A stretch of DNA of 64,000 nucleotides from Pseudorasbora parva (lineage: Eukaryota > Chordata > Actinopteri > Cypriniformes > Gobionidae): assembly GCF_024679245.1 (NCBI RefSeq), contig NC_090172.1, forward strand, positions 42,998,054 through 43,062,053, read 5' to 3'. Of this stretch, positions 37,831 to 50,745 are shown in pieces. The translations under genes were made by a program, and so were the position numbers. Numbering within the stretch: position 1 is the first letter of the stretch; every line of letters starts with the position of its first letter. The notes under the pieces were generated by a model that was given only the letters and a program-made list of their open reading frames with translations, was not told where the DNA came from and made no database searches.

Positions 37831-40609
37831 ATATCTCTATTTTTAGCTCGTTATCTCTATTTTAATTCATGTGTTAAACAAATGATGCCAATATAGATGT
37901 GAACTCAACATCATGAGCAAAACCACACAAGGTTTTGAAGAAAATGTAACCCAACCTACACTGCTTTATAATATGGGCTTGCAAGGATAAACATAATGAA
38001 GTCCAATGTAAAATCTGGGTTCTGAAGCCAAAACCAGTTAAGAAGTACTGAACTAAATAATGCAGACAGCATTACAAGCGTCCCAGGATTCCTCCCATGA
38101 GATACTGTCTGAGAGAGAAAGGGGGCAACCTATTATAAATGGCATTCACACAGTTACACACACACACATGCAAATCCACAAGTGACAATGTACTGTAAAA
38201 CGGGCAAAACAGTTGTGGAAGCAGTACTGTACCACTCTGCCATAACAACACACAACGTGACATGAAAACACGGTGGAGACTACAGTTAATGACATGAAGA
38301 TGTTGATTATGAGATTATGAGATGTTGATTAAGGATTCAGATGTTTTGTGCCAGTGTGGTGGCGACATGAAGCTTGAAGTACATACTAAAATGGATTCAA
38401 ACTAACTACCCCCTTTAACATGCTGCTTTGTTTGAAATGAACCTCCGATAGAATAAACACCATCAATGAGGCCGCGCTCAGCTGGAGTCAGAGACAGAAA
38501 ATAGCCGCAGTGAAATGAGTGCTTTTCTGTTTTCAGACTGTATATACTGAGCCTCTAACACAGAGCTAAATGTTTACATTGAGGAAATTCATACACCGAA
38601 GTAATGTATGGCTCACTGTCACTGAACCCATGTGAGAAACCTGTCCATCTTATGATGAGTAACAGAAGTTATCCGGGTTATAAACAGCAAGGTGTTTGAA
38701 CATTAAGATTGCAAACAGTAATCAACAATGATACAGTTGGTATTTCAGAGACATGTTCTACTGAATGACACTTCAGAGTTTGAGTCATTGAAATACAAAA
38801 CATAAAATCAGTTTCTTAGCCTCTGAAATGACATTTCTTGTCTGTTGACGAATCCAAAGTAGCATAGGTAGGGATAAATCACATTAAAACAGAAAATCAA
38901 ATCCACAATCAGATTCTGATATATAGAAATTAGGTCCCAGCCAACACTATTAGAAAGTGCTAACCTGAAAAATGACATTGCAGAAGTCGGGATGCGGAAG
39001 CGTCATGCTTTTTTTTTTTTTTTTTTAACCTACAAAATGTGGTTTATGTGGTAACATATAAATTATTTACACTGACCAAATCAACTCAAATCAAATTAGG
39101 TTTCACCAACAAACAAAATTTTGTTGAAATAAATATTCAAGATAACTGAAGTTTACTGTGCATTTCAGTACAGTTTACTTATTCATTCACCTACTTTCCT
39201 GCTCTCTCACTCATTCTCTCAGTGCTGAATTGATATAATGAGTCACTGAACTGTTATGACCCACCTTCTGACACCAAAGCAGATTTAGTTCAGAGGTCCC
39301 TGATCAATAAACGAATCTGGTTCATGCCATCATCACTGCCTGTGAGTTCAATGTGTATTGTTTAGGACTCCAGGTCCTTCCACCTGTCCTTTTATACCCA
39401 GCATGTGCCTGTGTGGACAGCTGAGGACAAGACCAAAGGTTTATACCTGATTTTGACAAACACGCTTTCATTATAGTGACAAAGGGGCTTTCTATACGTT
39501 CATAATGATTGATAGAGCAGTAAACAATGAGTATCAGTTGATGATGGACATAGTGCATGTTTATACCATACTGACTGTCACTGTAATGTCTCCGATTACA
39601 GAAAACAAATGGTAAAGCCACGTGTAAAGGGAGCCATTCTTTCATAGGTAAATAAAAATGTCTTATTTTCTCAGTTTTTAAGAAAGAAAAGTAAACAAAA
39701 TTAAAATAAAATTAAAAAAACACCCAGTGAGTAACTTATCAAAGGGACAATCTATTCTAGAGGTTATAAGTGATTTGTGTTTAAAACACAGCGCTGCAAT
39801 ATCTAGCCTACGGGTGTCTCGCAGTGCAAGGTTCTAATCCAATAAGAAATCACATTGTGAATGCTGAACGTCCTCTCGGCTGTTTGCCTTTGACTCTCTG
39901 TGATTATAACGCTTTAACACTGGCGCTGTAATCAGAACCGCCAGGCTGCCCTCCTCTACCTCCCTCCGCTTAATCAATCTGACCCAGCCCAGATTAGCTA
40001 GATCATAATCAACATCCTGCTGTGGCAAAAAAAACTCTACCGCCCACTCCCTCCGGCACACTGGACACCTTGCCGTCACTGTGACATATGCAGACCGTCC
40101 TGCTATCGGGTCCTTCAGATGCAAGCGGTCCACTGCGCTGCAGGGAAATAAAGCTTTATTCACTTTGGATGTAATCAGAGTGGACCAGATACTAATTGCA
40201 GCGGTTACATTGGATGTGAAGGCAAGAGCAGATTGTACAGGGCTCTATTCCGCAGAGGAAACTTGAGGAGGATCCTTCATGGTTTTTCTTTCTCTCTCTG
40301 AGTGTTCTAATTAATTTTCTTGGCACTTAAGACAGCGACTTCAGAAAATAGCTGTGTGTCATAGGTGTGTCATCACTATGTGTGTTTATACAAAGTAAAT
40401 GAGTGGGAGTGAGAAAAAGATTCTGTTTAATGTTTCCTGTAACTAATTTAATTTACAGAATGCACATCTCAAAAGATCATAGGCCATAAATGTAGTTTAT
40501 TAAAATTCAATAATAAATATATTTCAGCTGTTAACCCTGGACTGTGCAGCAGGCTCACTCTGATTCCAAAATTACTTAGAAATGTCCAACAAGACATTTT
40601 TGTTGCTAA
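36751..40609. other. Non-coding; possible conserved block at 39834-40266
   Basis: 36787-37110 contains a protein-like open stretch (RVEWLNNLPQQLEKAAIKL) of about 40 codons that I cannot place. A poly-T run sits at 39009-39026. 39834-40266 is balanced in composition, free of repeats and open on the minus strand for 109 codons (39834-40163), without splice sites or a recognised product. It may be a conserved non-coding element. Confidence 0.35.
37792..37830. repeat. (TG)n microsatellite
   Basis: About 19 TG units with one interruption. Confidence 0.95.
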
Positions 40610-40683
40610 ATTAAAATTACCATGGCTGCATTTATTTCATAAAAAGGCAATGTGATATTGTGAAATATTTTTACAATTAAAAA

Positions 40684-40738
<55 letters not shown>

Positions 40739-40800
40739 TATATATAAAATGCATTTGATCCTTGTGATGTCAAAGTTGAATTTTCAGCATCTGATTAGGC
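40610..40800 (-). repeat. AACGGTAGTG-family fragment with (TA)n expansion
   Basis: The words GCTGCATTTATTTCATAAAAA and TGTGATATTGTGAAATATTTTTACAATT, followed by GTTGAATTTTCAGCATC, are the reverse complement of the family seen at 14317-14830. A poly-A plus (TA)n array occupies 40678-40747 within it. Confidence 0.65.
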
Positions 40801-40888
40801 CTATGGGTAATTATTTTATTTTTTTCCAAAATTGTGATGAATAGAACTGCATTTTTTGAAATATAAATGTAACAATGTAAAGGTCTTA

Positions 40889-41250
40889 TCTGGCTATCAC
40901 CAGACCAAGCTCAATTTAATATTGAACATTGGTCTGGGGAGTCTGCTCTGTATTTTCTACTGCAGAAGAGGTGTGATCAACGAGCATAATTCAAATGATT
41001 TTGTATGCAATTGGATAGTTCAACCAATCAGACCACAAGAGGCGTGATTAATGGGCACCAACCTATCGCTTCTCTATCCGTCATCGTGTTAAACCCGCTA
41101 ATAGCGCGCCAGATGGATAAGCCAATCTGTGATTGGTTCCCACAAAAGTGTAACAGAAGCAGTAGAAATGAATGTACAGGTTTCCAGACTGAGCTGCAGG
41201 GTGAAATCAAATCACCGACTGATCAGGCTGGGTTTACCCAGTCTAGGTCT
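40889..41250. mobile_element. Possible MITE (TCTGGCTATCACCAGACC ... CCCAGTCTA)
   Basis: The boundary words TCTGGCTATCACCAGACCAAGC and CAGGCTGGGTTTACCCAGTCTA recall a fish hAT-type MITE, but the terminal repeats are poor and no target duplication is evident. The interior is CpG-richer than its surroundings. Confidence 0.35.
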
Positions 41251-43271
41251 TTACTGTCGCTCAGGAAGAATTCATTGCAATCTCATTGAATAAAAGTATT
41301 CAACAAAAAAGGGTGAATAATTGGGGATAGAATTTTACATTTAATATGCAGGGCCTGTGGCAAAGCCTGTGACGGAGTTGTTTCGAAATTGCAATGAGCT
41401 AATAATACAGGTGTGAGAACCGGACCATGTACGACTAGCTCATTTGAAATAGCATTTAATGACATCTGCATGTTATAGAATGTAAGAATAGAAGCAATTG
41501 AAACATGATGCTAACACAAGCCTGTCCTGAATCTCTTCTTTTTTTCTTCCCCTCTCTGGGACAAATGACTCAGGTAGCAGCATGGATACAGAAAAACCTT
41601 CATGCAAGTGGACGACTTACAAACACCCCGCTGTCAGCGTGCTACTCCATTCGTGACAAGTGTCAAAGCACAGTGTGGAAAGGCCACCTGCTGCATGAAG
41701 ATCACATCATTCCACACGAGGTGGACAGGTGAGAGAGCAGAGTAAAAAAAACCTCTGTTATCTGCACTTGTTTAGAAGAACAAAAAGGTAAATGAAGCTC
41801 CCTTCACTAACAAATAAAGATTCATTACTGCCCTATTCACGAACAAATTATTGCCCTAGAGAATGGATAACGAACGTACACTGGTTTAGTATTCAGAAAC
41901 CAACTATGAATAAATAAGAATAGAGAAGCAGATAAGTGGAGTTAACAACAACATCAGCAAACCATCATCTGTTATTCTCATTTATAAAAGTCATAATTTG
42001 AAGAGGGATTCCAGGAGGCAGAGGAAAAGAGCATAAATGAGACAGTATTCCCAGAAGGCTTGGGATGAGCTGTAACACAGTGTGTGGGTGTTTGGGTAAT
42101 TATCCAAAGGAGTCTGCTGTTTTTGTTAACAGTTATGAGTGTCTGCTAGCTGCTGTCACATGGAGCGAGTGAGGGAAAGAGAGCGGCATATATTTGACAA
42201 TAAAGATATTTGACAGTACAAATCCAAACAAGCCAACCTGAGAGACACCTGAGCCCTGTTATAAATGTTGGTTTGGTCAGGCTTCCTTTTATTGTTTATG
42301 TGTTGTTTACACCACAAATGCATTCACACTTAGCATTTACGTTCATTCAGAGAGGCATACGGTATGTACATACACACAAAAACACGCAAGTGTGCGTGAA
42401 AACACAGAGGCACAGATCACTTGTCTTGTCATGTCAGAAACGTTTACCCGGGTGCATGCGCACTGTAACCAGATGCGGATGAAAGGGCTTCCTGCCAGTT
42501 TGTTTGTGAAGGAGTTACGGGTTGAGGTGGAGCGTGAGAGGGACAGGGAAAAGGAAGAAAAGGAAAGAGCCAGAATGAGGCTGGGACACGCATGTCAAAC
42601 TTTGTCACAGTCGAGCTGTGATTGAGGTTTCGAAGTTGCCCTAGATATCCAAACATTCATTTTCAGAAAGCTTAGGAGAACACAAACACATCCAGCACAA
42701 TATCTTTCCAAGTGCTTCAAGCTGAAGATTAATCTCCACAAGACAAAATTTACTAAAATTGCCATAAACAGCATGCAACATTTTATTTTGTTTTGAAGGC
42801 CCATTCACACTAAAGTCATTAACTAACTATAAAGTTTTAATAATCGTCCTAATTCTGTGAGAAAAATCAACACCACAACTGTAACAAAATGGAGTATCAA
42901 TATCAGTCATTTTCAGAAATATTTTTTTCTAGCTGATGAAAAATAAAAACAGTGATAGTCAATTACAATCGATCTGACTATGTGAGTATGCTGTACACTT
43001 GTTATTGCAGTGCATTGTTGGATAGAATGAGTGCACTCGATAACATCCACTATGGTTTCGGACACCACTCCAAATGGCTGTCCCTTCAAATAATGCTCTA
43101 TTTGAGGGTATAAGGGGCGATTTCAGATTCAGCCTGTGAAATCACAGTCACAATGAAAGCTCTGTAAATAAATACATATATACATTACAGTCCACTCACA
43201 AAAAGCGACATATGCTATATAACAAATCTCAACTGCTCGACTGATTATTATTGTCAAAAAAATATGAGCTA
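41251..43271. other. Non-coding; one short repeat fragment
   Basis: GAAGGCCCATTCACACTAA at 42796 is a fragment of the family seen at 18768. The rest is unique, including unrecognised open frames at 41505-41732 and 42210-42804. Confidence 0.4.
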
Positions 43272-44560
43272 CACTATATTGCCAAAAGTTTTGGGACGTT
43301 TTGGGCCCACCGTTTGCAGCTATAATAGCTTCAACTCTTCTGGGCAGGCTTTCCAAAAGGTTTTAGGAGTGTGTTTGTGGGAATTTTTTATCATTCTTCT
43401 AGGAGCTCATTTGTGAGGTCAGGCACTGATGTTGGACAAAAAGGCCTGGCTCACAGTCTCTACTTCAATTCATCCCAAAGGTGTTCTATCGGGTTGAGGT
43501 CAGACCAGTGCAGACCAGTCAAGTTCTCCCATGCCAAACTCACTCATCCATGTCTTTATGGACCTTGCTTTGTGCACTGGTGTGGAGTCATGTTGGAACA
43601 TGAAGGGGCCAACCCCAAACTCTAAGTTGGGAGCATTATATTGTTCAAAATGTCTTGGTATGCTGAAGCATTAAGAGTTTCTTTCACTGAAACTAAGGGG
43701 CCAAGCCCAACCCCTGACAAACAACCTCCCACCATAATCCCCCCTCCACCAAACTTTCCCCTTGACACAATGCAGTCAAGCAAGTACCATTCGCCTGTCA
43801 ACCGCCAAACCCATACTCGTCCGTCAGATTGCCAGACAGAGAAGTGTGATTCATCACTCCAGAAAGCACATCTCCATTGCTCTAGTCAAGTCAAGTCACT
43901 TTTATTTATATAGTGCCTTCTTACTATGAAGATTGTTTCAAATCAGCTTCACATTGATAACAGGAAAATAATGGAATAGAATTTAATAGAAAGTAATGTA
44001 GTTAAATACTAAGTGGCGGCGTGCATTGCACCACTGCATCCGACACTTTGCATTGCACTTGGTGATGAAGGCTTGGATGCAGCTGCTCAGCCATGGGGAC
44101 CCATTCCATGAATCTCTCTATGCTCTGTTCTGAGGCCACATAAAGTTCAGATCTTGGTAGAGATTCGTAGCTATTGATTCTGCAGAAAGTTTGTGACTTC
44201 TGGACACTGTGCGCCTCAGCATCCGCTGACCCCACTCTGTGATTTTATGTGGCTTACCACTTCATGGCTGAGTTGCTGTTGTTCCCAATTGCTACCACTT
44301 TGTTATAATACCACTAACAGTTGACCGTAGAATATTTAGTAGTGAGGAAACTTTCCGATTGGACTTATTGCACAGGTGGCAACCTATTACGGTACCATGC
44401 TTGAATTCACTGAGCTCCTGAGAGCGACCCAATCTTTCACAAATGTTTGTAGAAGCAGTCTGCATGCCTAGCTGCTTGATTTTATACATCTGTGGCCATG
44501 GAAGTGATTGTATAAATCAATGATTTGAAGGGATGTCCCGATACTTTTGGCAATATCGTG
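43272..44560 (-). pseudogene. Tc1/mariner-type element with dead transposase, minus strand
   Basis: The terminal inverted repeats are CACTATATTGCCAAAAGT on the left and ACTTTTGGCAATATCGTG on the right. The left flank is TA, the target dinucleotide of this superfamily; the right flank has changed to TG. The minus strand carries remnants of a transposase. An N-terminal helix-turn-helix region lies at about 44100-44480, and FMFQHDSTPVHKARSIKTW (Tc1-like second-Asp region) at about 43555-43610. The frame contains many stops and shifts and is split by an insertion at 43886-44010, so it is inactive. Confidence 0.85.
43886..44010. mobile_element. Repeat fragment inserted in the Tc1-like element
   Basis: TCAAGTCAAGTCACTTTTATTTATATAGTGCC and the following sequence interrupt the transposase remnant. 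The TTTATTTATATAGYGC word is recurrent in fish genomes, and I associate it with a retroposon 3' end. Its right boundary, near AAATACTAAGTGGCGG, is approximate. Confidence 0.65.
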
Positions 44561-44707
44561 TGTTATCACCTAGTACATCCAACTTTACCAGCATACATAC
44601 AGTACACTCCCATAAAGCAGTAAATACTACTGCAAATCTTAATTGTTTATGTAAATGTACAATAGCTCTACAAATAAAATGTGATACATATAAACTTTAT
44701 CCACATA

Positions 44708-45277
44708 AGCCCCTTTCACACTGCACGTCGGACCCGCAATATTCCCGGAACATTGCCAGGTCACCTTCTGTGTGAAAGCAACCACGTCCCGGAATTGATT
44801 ACCGAATTGAACCTGGGTCGGGGACCTAGTAACATTGGGGACGGGGACGAGCGCTGTGTGAACAAAAGCCAAAACTAATGCCGCAACATGTACGTAGTTA
44901 TCGTGCGACTCCTAGAGCTTGTTTCTTCAATAATACAACCCTGCAGTGCCAGAAGAGCTAGTCGGTGTTTTAAACGCAGAGAGTGTTCGTATACAAAAGA
45001 AACTAAAATTAAACAAGCAGAAATGTGTGCAAACTGGACACAAGTCGAGACCACGGAGCTCCTTACTATCCGCGCTGAAGCTGAGCTCGCTCGCCATTAT
45101 ACGTCACATCAGGATGTCACGTGTTAACTCGTTCCGGGACCATTACGGGTTGTGTGTGAAAGTGCACATATTACGGTATTTCGCTGGCAGTGTGAATGGA
45201 CCAAATATAGCGGCCCGGGAACAAATGCCGGGTCGCATTATCCGTGTATTTTTCGGAATCGCAGTGTGAAAGGGGCT
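44708..45277. mobile_element. 570-bp PIF/Harbinger-like MITE
   Basis: A perfect 17-bp terminal inverted repeat, AGCCCCTTTCACACTGC, is flanked by ATA on both sides (3-bp duplication). Sub-terminal inverted words CCCGG and CGGACCCG/CCGGGTCGC continue the symmetry. It carries a possible protein remnant at 45023-45108. The 3-bp duplication and the remnant both point to PIF/Harbinger, although the usual target is TWA. Confidence 0.8.
45023..45108 (+). pseudogene. Possible Myb/SANT-like domain remnant
   Basis: The open frame here reads MCANWTQVETTELLTIRAEA and continues briefly. The pattern W-x3-E-T-x2-L-L-x-I-x-A-E is that of the Myb/SANT-like DNA-binding protein that accompanies PIF/Harbinger transposases. 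Only the first helix region remains; the frame ends at 45127. A chance match over such a short stretch is possible. Confidence 0.5.
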
Positions 45278-47221
45278 ATAGATACAGCATATTCACATAA
45301 AGCGATAATTGTGGTAAGTTCAGGCAGAGGGCTGTGTGAGAACAGGGCATTTATCTCATGGCCCTCGGCCTCAACTGCTTGCTACAACTATATAGCAAAT
45401 CTCAAACTACATTATAGACCTTATGTAACCCCGCCCCTCTTTAGCCTGCACTTGTTGTGTTCTGTCTTCCGGTTATATTTCTACAGCATGAAGGAAGTTA
45501 TAAATGAACCACTCTTTTTGAAATCTTCCTGCTTAGAAATGCTTGATATACAAATAAAGTTGATAATGGATCTTCAGAAGTTAGAAATGTATTTTATTTT
45601 TTTAAAGATGATTTTAGCAGGTTTTTTTGTGCTGGTGTTTGCTGTAGTAAACCCTACAAACGGATTGTGAACACAATGAATTTGAAGTAAGATTCTGTGG
45701 TTGGAAGATTCATGACTGCGGTGAGTCCCATCTGGTCTGGGGCTCTCCTGAGACACTACAACCAGACAGGAGGACTGAGGTTACACCACTGTACCGTAAA
45801 TACAGCTGACACACTCATTTACTACAGCCATCACTGCTTTTCTCTCTAGGCAATCAGACACACATGCCTCAGTGACAATGTTATTTCTTAATGAAAATAA
45901 AATCCATCCAGGCTTTGTCATCTCACTGAAAGACAACACCAGATGTAACCCTCCACCTTCAGAGAAAAACACAAATAACAATAATTCAATGAATTTCATC
46001 TGTCTTTTAAAAGGGATCAATTTCCAGGCATTTAGTAAGCATAATCGATTTATTTAATAGCCAAGTGGTCTAAAAGTCCAAAGCTATGCCTGAGGGTTCC
46101 TGTTTTCTATGGGAGCTAAACCAAACAAGAGCTAATGAATGCAGCTTAGCTTACTGACACTCTGCTTGACTGCAGAACAAGGCCCCCCTACTGTGCTGCC
46201 ATACCAAGACAGGTCTAATACACTACCCACTCGCACAGCTAGCCAACAGTCCTGGAGTTATGACACAATAAATCTAATGAGAACAGTGAAACACAAATTC
46301 CACTTCAATTCCAACAGGAAACACCCAGCGCTATTCACCTGTCAATCTTCCACTCAAACTCCTCCCCCATGTCCGAGGATCTTCCTGCAGCCATGGCAGC
46401 TGGGGGAAAGAGAGGCCTCTGTGACTGGCATCTGGACTGCTGGCTTAAACTGCTAATCACCTAATTTTACTAGTAATTAGCTGATTAAAATAGGCATTTA
46501 AGGCCAGTGTCAGGGCTCCCGGAAACCACACATTATTGAGACAGGAAGACAGCTGCCGGCTGTAAAAGACAGGGAAAGACGTCCATTGAAGCAGAGCATA
46601 ATGCCAGCGATGTGCTTTTTACGCATACAGAGTGGTAAGATCCGGGGTAATTGACTGTTAAATGATCAAAATTGGACCCCACTGTGAGTCAGATGTCTTA
46701 ATTCAGGAAAAACATAATGCCTCCTCAGCCATACTCTTTATCTATACAAAGGTGACAATGACAGCAATGCTTTAAAATGCTAAAGTGAATGAGGTTTGCA
46801 TAAATAAATACAAATGTTGCCATTATGGATACTATAAATTAAACAAACCCCCCATATAGATGATGAAAAAAGGAACAGATGCTTTGAGGTTTTTGAGTAA
46901 CTGTTCTGAGTAACTGAGTAAAAGTCAGTAAATTATGAGCATGTGGAGCCCCAAATACAACATAGATATATAAAATCAAGGACAATTCCAAATATGAAAT
47001 GTATCATTGCATTTATCTGCATAGCAACCAATTATGGCTCCTTATTTCTAAATAATGCATTAGAAATTGACACAGTTAAATGTATTTAATACAAATATTT
47101 CATTGCACAGGAGGATGAACACAAAACAAATCAATTTATCAAATTTTGGATAATTAAAAAAAAAACACTATTTTGATTTCTAAAAACTAGGGCTAAGCAA
47201 AAAACATGTATTACCATATTC
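45278..47221. other. Non-coding; possible conserved block at 46430-46660
   Basis: There are no transposon termini. 46430-46660 has TAATTAGCTGATTAAAA and a balanced composition that would fit a conserved non-coding element. Open frames at 45152-45670 and 46139-46456 are unrecognised. Confidence 0.35.
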
Positions 47222-47860
47222 TTAAATGTGCCCTAGAATGAGTCGAAACAATATGTTAAATTGTTCTTTAATATCTACATAGAGGGTATGTGGCTTATTT
47301 AAGGGCAAAAATTGTCCAAATACAGTTTTACAGATCCATTTACAACCCTAGAAATTGTCCCTAGGATGTAATGCTCTGTTTTTGCCTTATTTGGAAGAGT
47401 CATTAATATTAATGTTGAGCTCTGCTCTGATTGGCTTATTTCAGCCGCTCACAGCAGTTCAGTTGTTCAACGAAGCGGCTTGCGAGTCCTGACAGAACAC
47501 AGACCAACTGAATGACACTTTAAACAGAACATCTCAAATGGAGATTGCTAAAATGCAGCTTTTTGTTTTCCGATCATCCGCGTGCGAGAAAGAGCTTGCG
47601 TGCTTGCTGTTGTCAGATGTCAGTAATACAAATCCCCTAAACAGAGCTTTTCTGTGAAAATAACACATATACTATCCGGTGTTTTACCTAAACATGTCCA
47701 ATCTGGCAACCGCACGGACGCAAGCTCTCTCTCACGCGCGGATGATCTGAAACCACCAATAAACAAGTAAGCTGCATTTTGGCTATCTCCATTTGACATG
47801 TTCGGCTTAAAGTGTCATTCAGTCGGTCTGTGTTCTGTCAGGAAAAGGTGACGTTTGCTA
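47222..47860. mobile_element. TTAA-type element with long internal hairpin
   Basis: It begins TTAAATGTGCCCTAGAATG, a terminus I recall from a common fish repeat. Two arms of about 130 bp, 47489-47615 and 47710-47842, are clear reverse complements: the left has CTGACAGAACACAGACCAAC and CAAATGGAGATTGCTAAAATGCAGC, and the right has the complement of each. The right terminus is not evident, so the end is set at the close of the right arm. Confidence 0.7.
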
Positions 47861-50519
47861 GAATGATCGAGTGAACGATCTATAAGCAACGTGTCTACGG
47901 TTGTATTTTGTAATACAAAATAATATTAACCTTTGTCATTAGACACACTATGTAGTTGTATGGTATTTGGAGTTTCCTATTGTAAAATGTTATGATTTAA
48001 AATAAATGAAAAAAAAAATAAAACTACTCACACCTCAAAATAGTCCATCTATTATACAATCTAAATTTCATGCCAAAATACATCCATTACAACAGAAAGC
48101 CATGGTAAATGTTTGTATGTCCACACTGCTGCCTTAGTGCAATAAGAGGATCTCATTAAATTGACATCTTTCTAACAGCAGCATTAATGGAGACTTAATG
48201 GTCAGATCCTCCATTTGGCCTAGTAATCGCACCCTCCTCACCTCTCCAGGTTATCCCCTGTCCGTCCACTGGTCACTGCTTCTCAAAAGCCCCCTGAGGT
48301 GCTTCTGTGCTAAACCAACCATGACAAAGCTTCACACGCTACCGTGATAGACGATGCTCTGAGCATTTATCTCAAGATCACAATTTTGAGGCATTTTTCA
48401 GCTGCTTCTGAATCCCAGCTGCTAGTATGACCGATAGAGAGGTGAAGAGATGCTAAAGCACTGTAAGCTCTTGCCTCCAGCTGGACTCTACATTATGAAT
48501 ACTCTTGACTTCCTGCCGCAGGGTTGCCTTGGAGACAAGGACAAATCTGGACTGGGCACACAGTGATATTCAAATGCTCCCTCTGAAGCAGAAAAAGAGT
48601 AACCACTAAATTGTTTCTCTTGACACTTTCACATTAACGTGTTGCACTTGTTTGAATGGGGTGGAAAGAAAGAAGCACTTAATTCCTGGTTAAGAGGAAT
48701 AAATAAAGAACAGGAAACATGGGAGTTCTGTAGATGCCAGCACTGCTGCTTTCCATCAAAAGGGAATCCAGCCCCAAAACTCTGTTAAAACATCATTGAT
48801 TAGACTGTAGAAGAGTACACATAATGTAAAACAGTGACTCTGAAGTGTTAGGTGGACAAAAGGCTTGGCGTCAAGATCGTTACGTACCGCCATCAATTAT
48901 CAATCAAACCAAACACCACCTATGTTAACTCTCTGTACAATTTTTTAAAAATTTGTATTAAATATAAAATTTTCTGTAGTTGCTGCAAGAGCCTTACCAG
49001 TCCCTTTACAGGTGTTTTATAGATCTGAGGAATACCTAAACTGAAGGAGTGTATTTGGCACAGAAATAACTGTTTTGTTGTGCGGTGAAGTATCCCTTTA
49101 AGTAGAAAGGTTTAGATAAAAAAACTTTTTTTTTTTTGTTTAGCATGAGAATCCAACCCTTTAACACTGTAAATAAGTCAGAATTCATGAAATAGCATTA
49201 AAGCCCCCTTTTAATAAATAAATATGAATTTGAATATTTTTTTCTTCCTTTTTTAAAAAGCATACTTTTTGAGGGTTCTACTGTTGTACACACACTCAAT
49301 AATGGGATACTCTGGCGTCACTCATTCTCCTGCAGGATAACAAAATCTTGAACTCCAGCAATACACTATATCAGACAGAAAGTATGAGGGGAAAGCCATG
49401 GAAAGTGTAGCTCGGAAACTGAACAAACTCACTCTACCAGGAAACGCACCACTCCTGGGACATACGCAAACAAAACACACACTCTCTGGCAGCGCTCCAT
49501 AAGACTCATCCTTACAACAACCCCAAACACAATAAAATATTAATCCAGAACCTCAGGTTCAGTTCTCAAAACATTTGAAACAATATAAGACTGAAATATC
49601 AAAGAGGTTATTGAATTCCCAAATCTCACACTGTCAGGTAATATTTTCCAAACAAAAGACAGGAACCCAGATTAACAATCAGAAAAAGCAAACAATTTTT
49701 TAACTTAGACAACTGGACCAGCAGGAGGGAGGCAGCTAAAACTCCACACATGCCCTTGAGAAATATTCTGGGAAATATTAAAGGAAGGTTTAGGAGTAAG
49801 GCATATGAGTGGTGCAGGGTAAATATCATGAGGTTCATGAGGAGTTGAGAACGATTGAGGCCGTTCTGAATGCAATATCATCGCAATCTCAGAGCGGCCC
49901 ACAGGCATCAGATTAATCACATGGCACGCAGAGATGCATGTATGCTGCTGGAATCTGTCAGTGGAAAGGTTAATAAATGCAAAAGCAGCGAGCAACATAG
50001 GAAAAAATGTGATGAAAAGTCATTTAACAACATGCATACTCCATGTTCCTCCCAGAAGTATAGAATATACATACATTTAATATCAGTGACATTATATTAT
50101 ACAAAACTGATTGAACTGATATACATGATTGTTTTTAATACATTAGTCTATACTGAGCTGCACCAGAGTAAGATTAGATGAATAAAACATACATTATGTG
50201 AAAATTCATGTTTTGAATTCTCTAAAGCATATTTGTGTTTTATCTAAATAAATGTAAATTAAAACAAAATAAATGGTTTTAAATGCTACATGTAAATTTA
50301 GGAATCAAAATATTATTATGCTACAGTAAGAAAAATGGGTATTAATTTTGAGATTTGCATTAATTAGGGTTATTAAATTATTCATTTGTTTAAAGATATA
50401 CAACATGGCACATAAATCTAATTGTTAAAACAGAAAATTAAACAATTTTGTGAAAACCAAAATATATTCAAGATTAATAGAATAAATCTAGCCTATTTTT
50501 TTTCTCCTATTTTAACGAT
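47861..50519. other. Non-coding; short duplicated segment at 49088-49120
   Basis: 49088-49120 repeats the right end and flank of the MITE at 50746-51293. The remainder is unique, with overlapping unrecognised open frames at 49626-50181. Confidence 0.45.
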
Positions 50520-50745
50520 CTGAGTTTAGGTCCGAAGCCCATGGCACAAGTGCACTTAGGGTGTGTCCAAATCCACTTTTGTTAGTTTAACGAGGGGATA
50601 AACGAATGGTGCATGGTCTAAAAGGGTTGTCCCTATTATTTTAATGAGTCATGGGTGTATTTTGGGTATAACATGCAATAAACCAACCAGAGTCTCATCT
50701 CCCTTTCCTTTTAAAAACCAGTTGCGCCTGCGCTTTGGCGGAAGG
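50520..50745. repeat. Probable repeat fragment interrupted by a MITE
   Basis: AGCCCATGGCACAAGTGCACTTAGGGTGTGTCC and GTTGCGCCTGCGCTTTGGCGGA are words I recall from a widespread fish repeat. It is broken at 50746 by the TTAA MITE. Class unknown. Confidence 0.45.
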
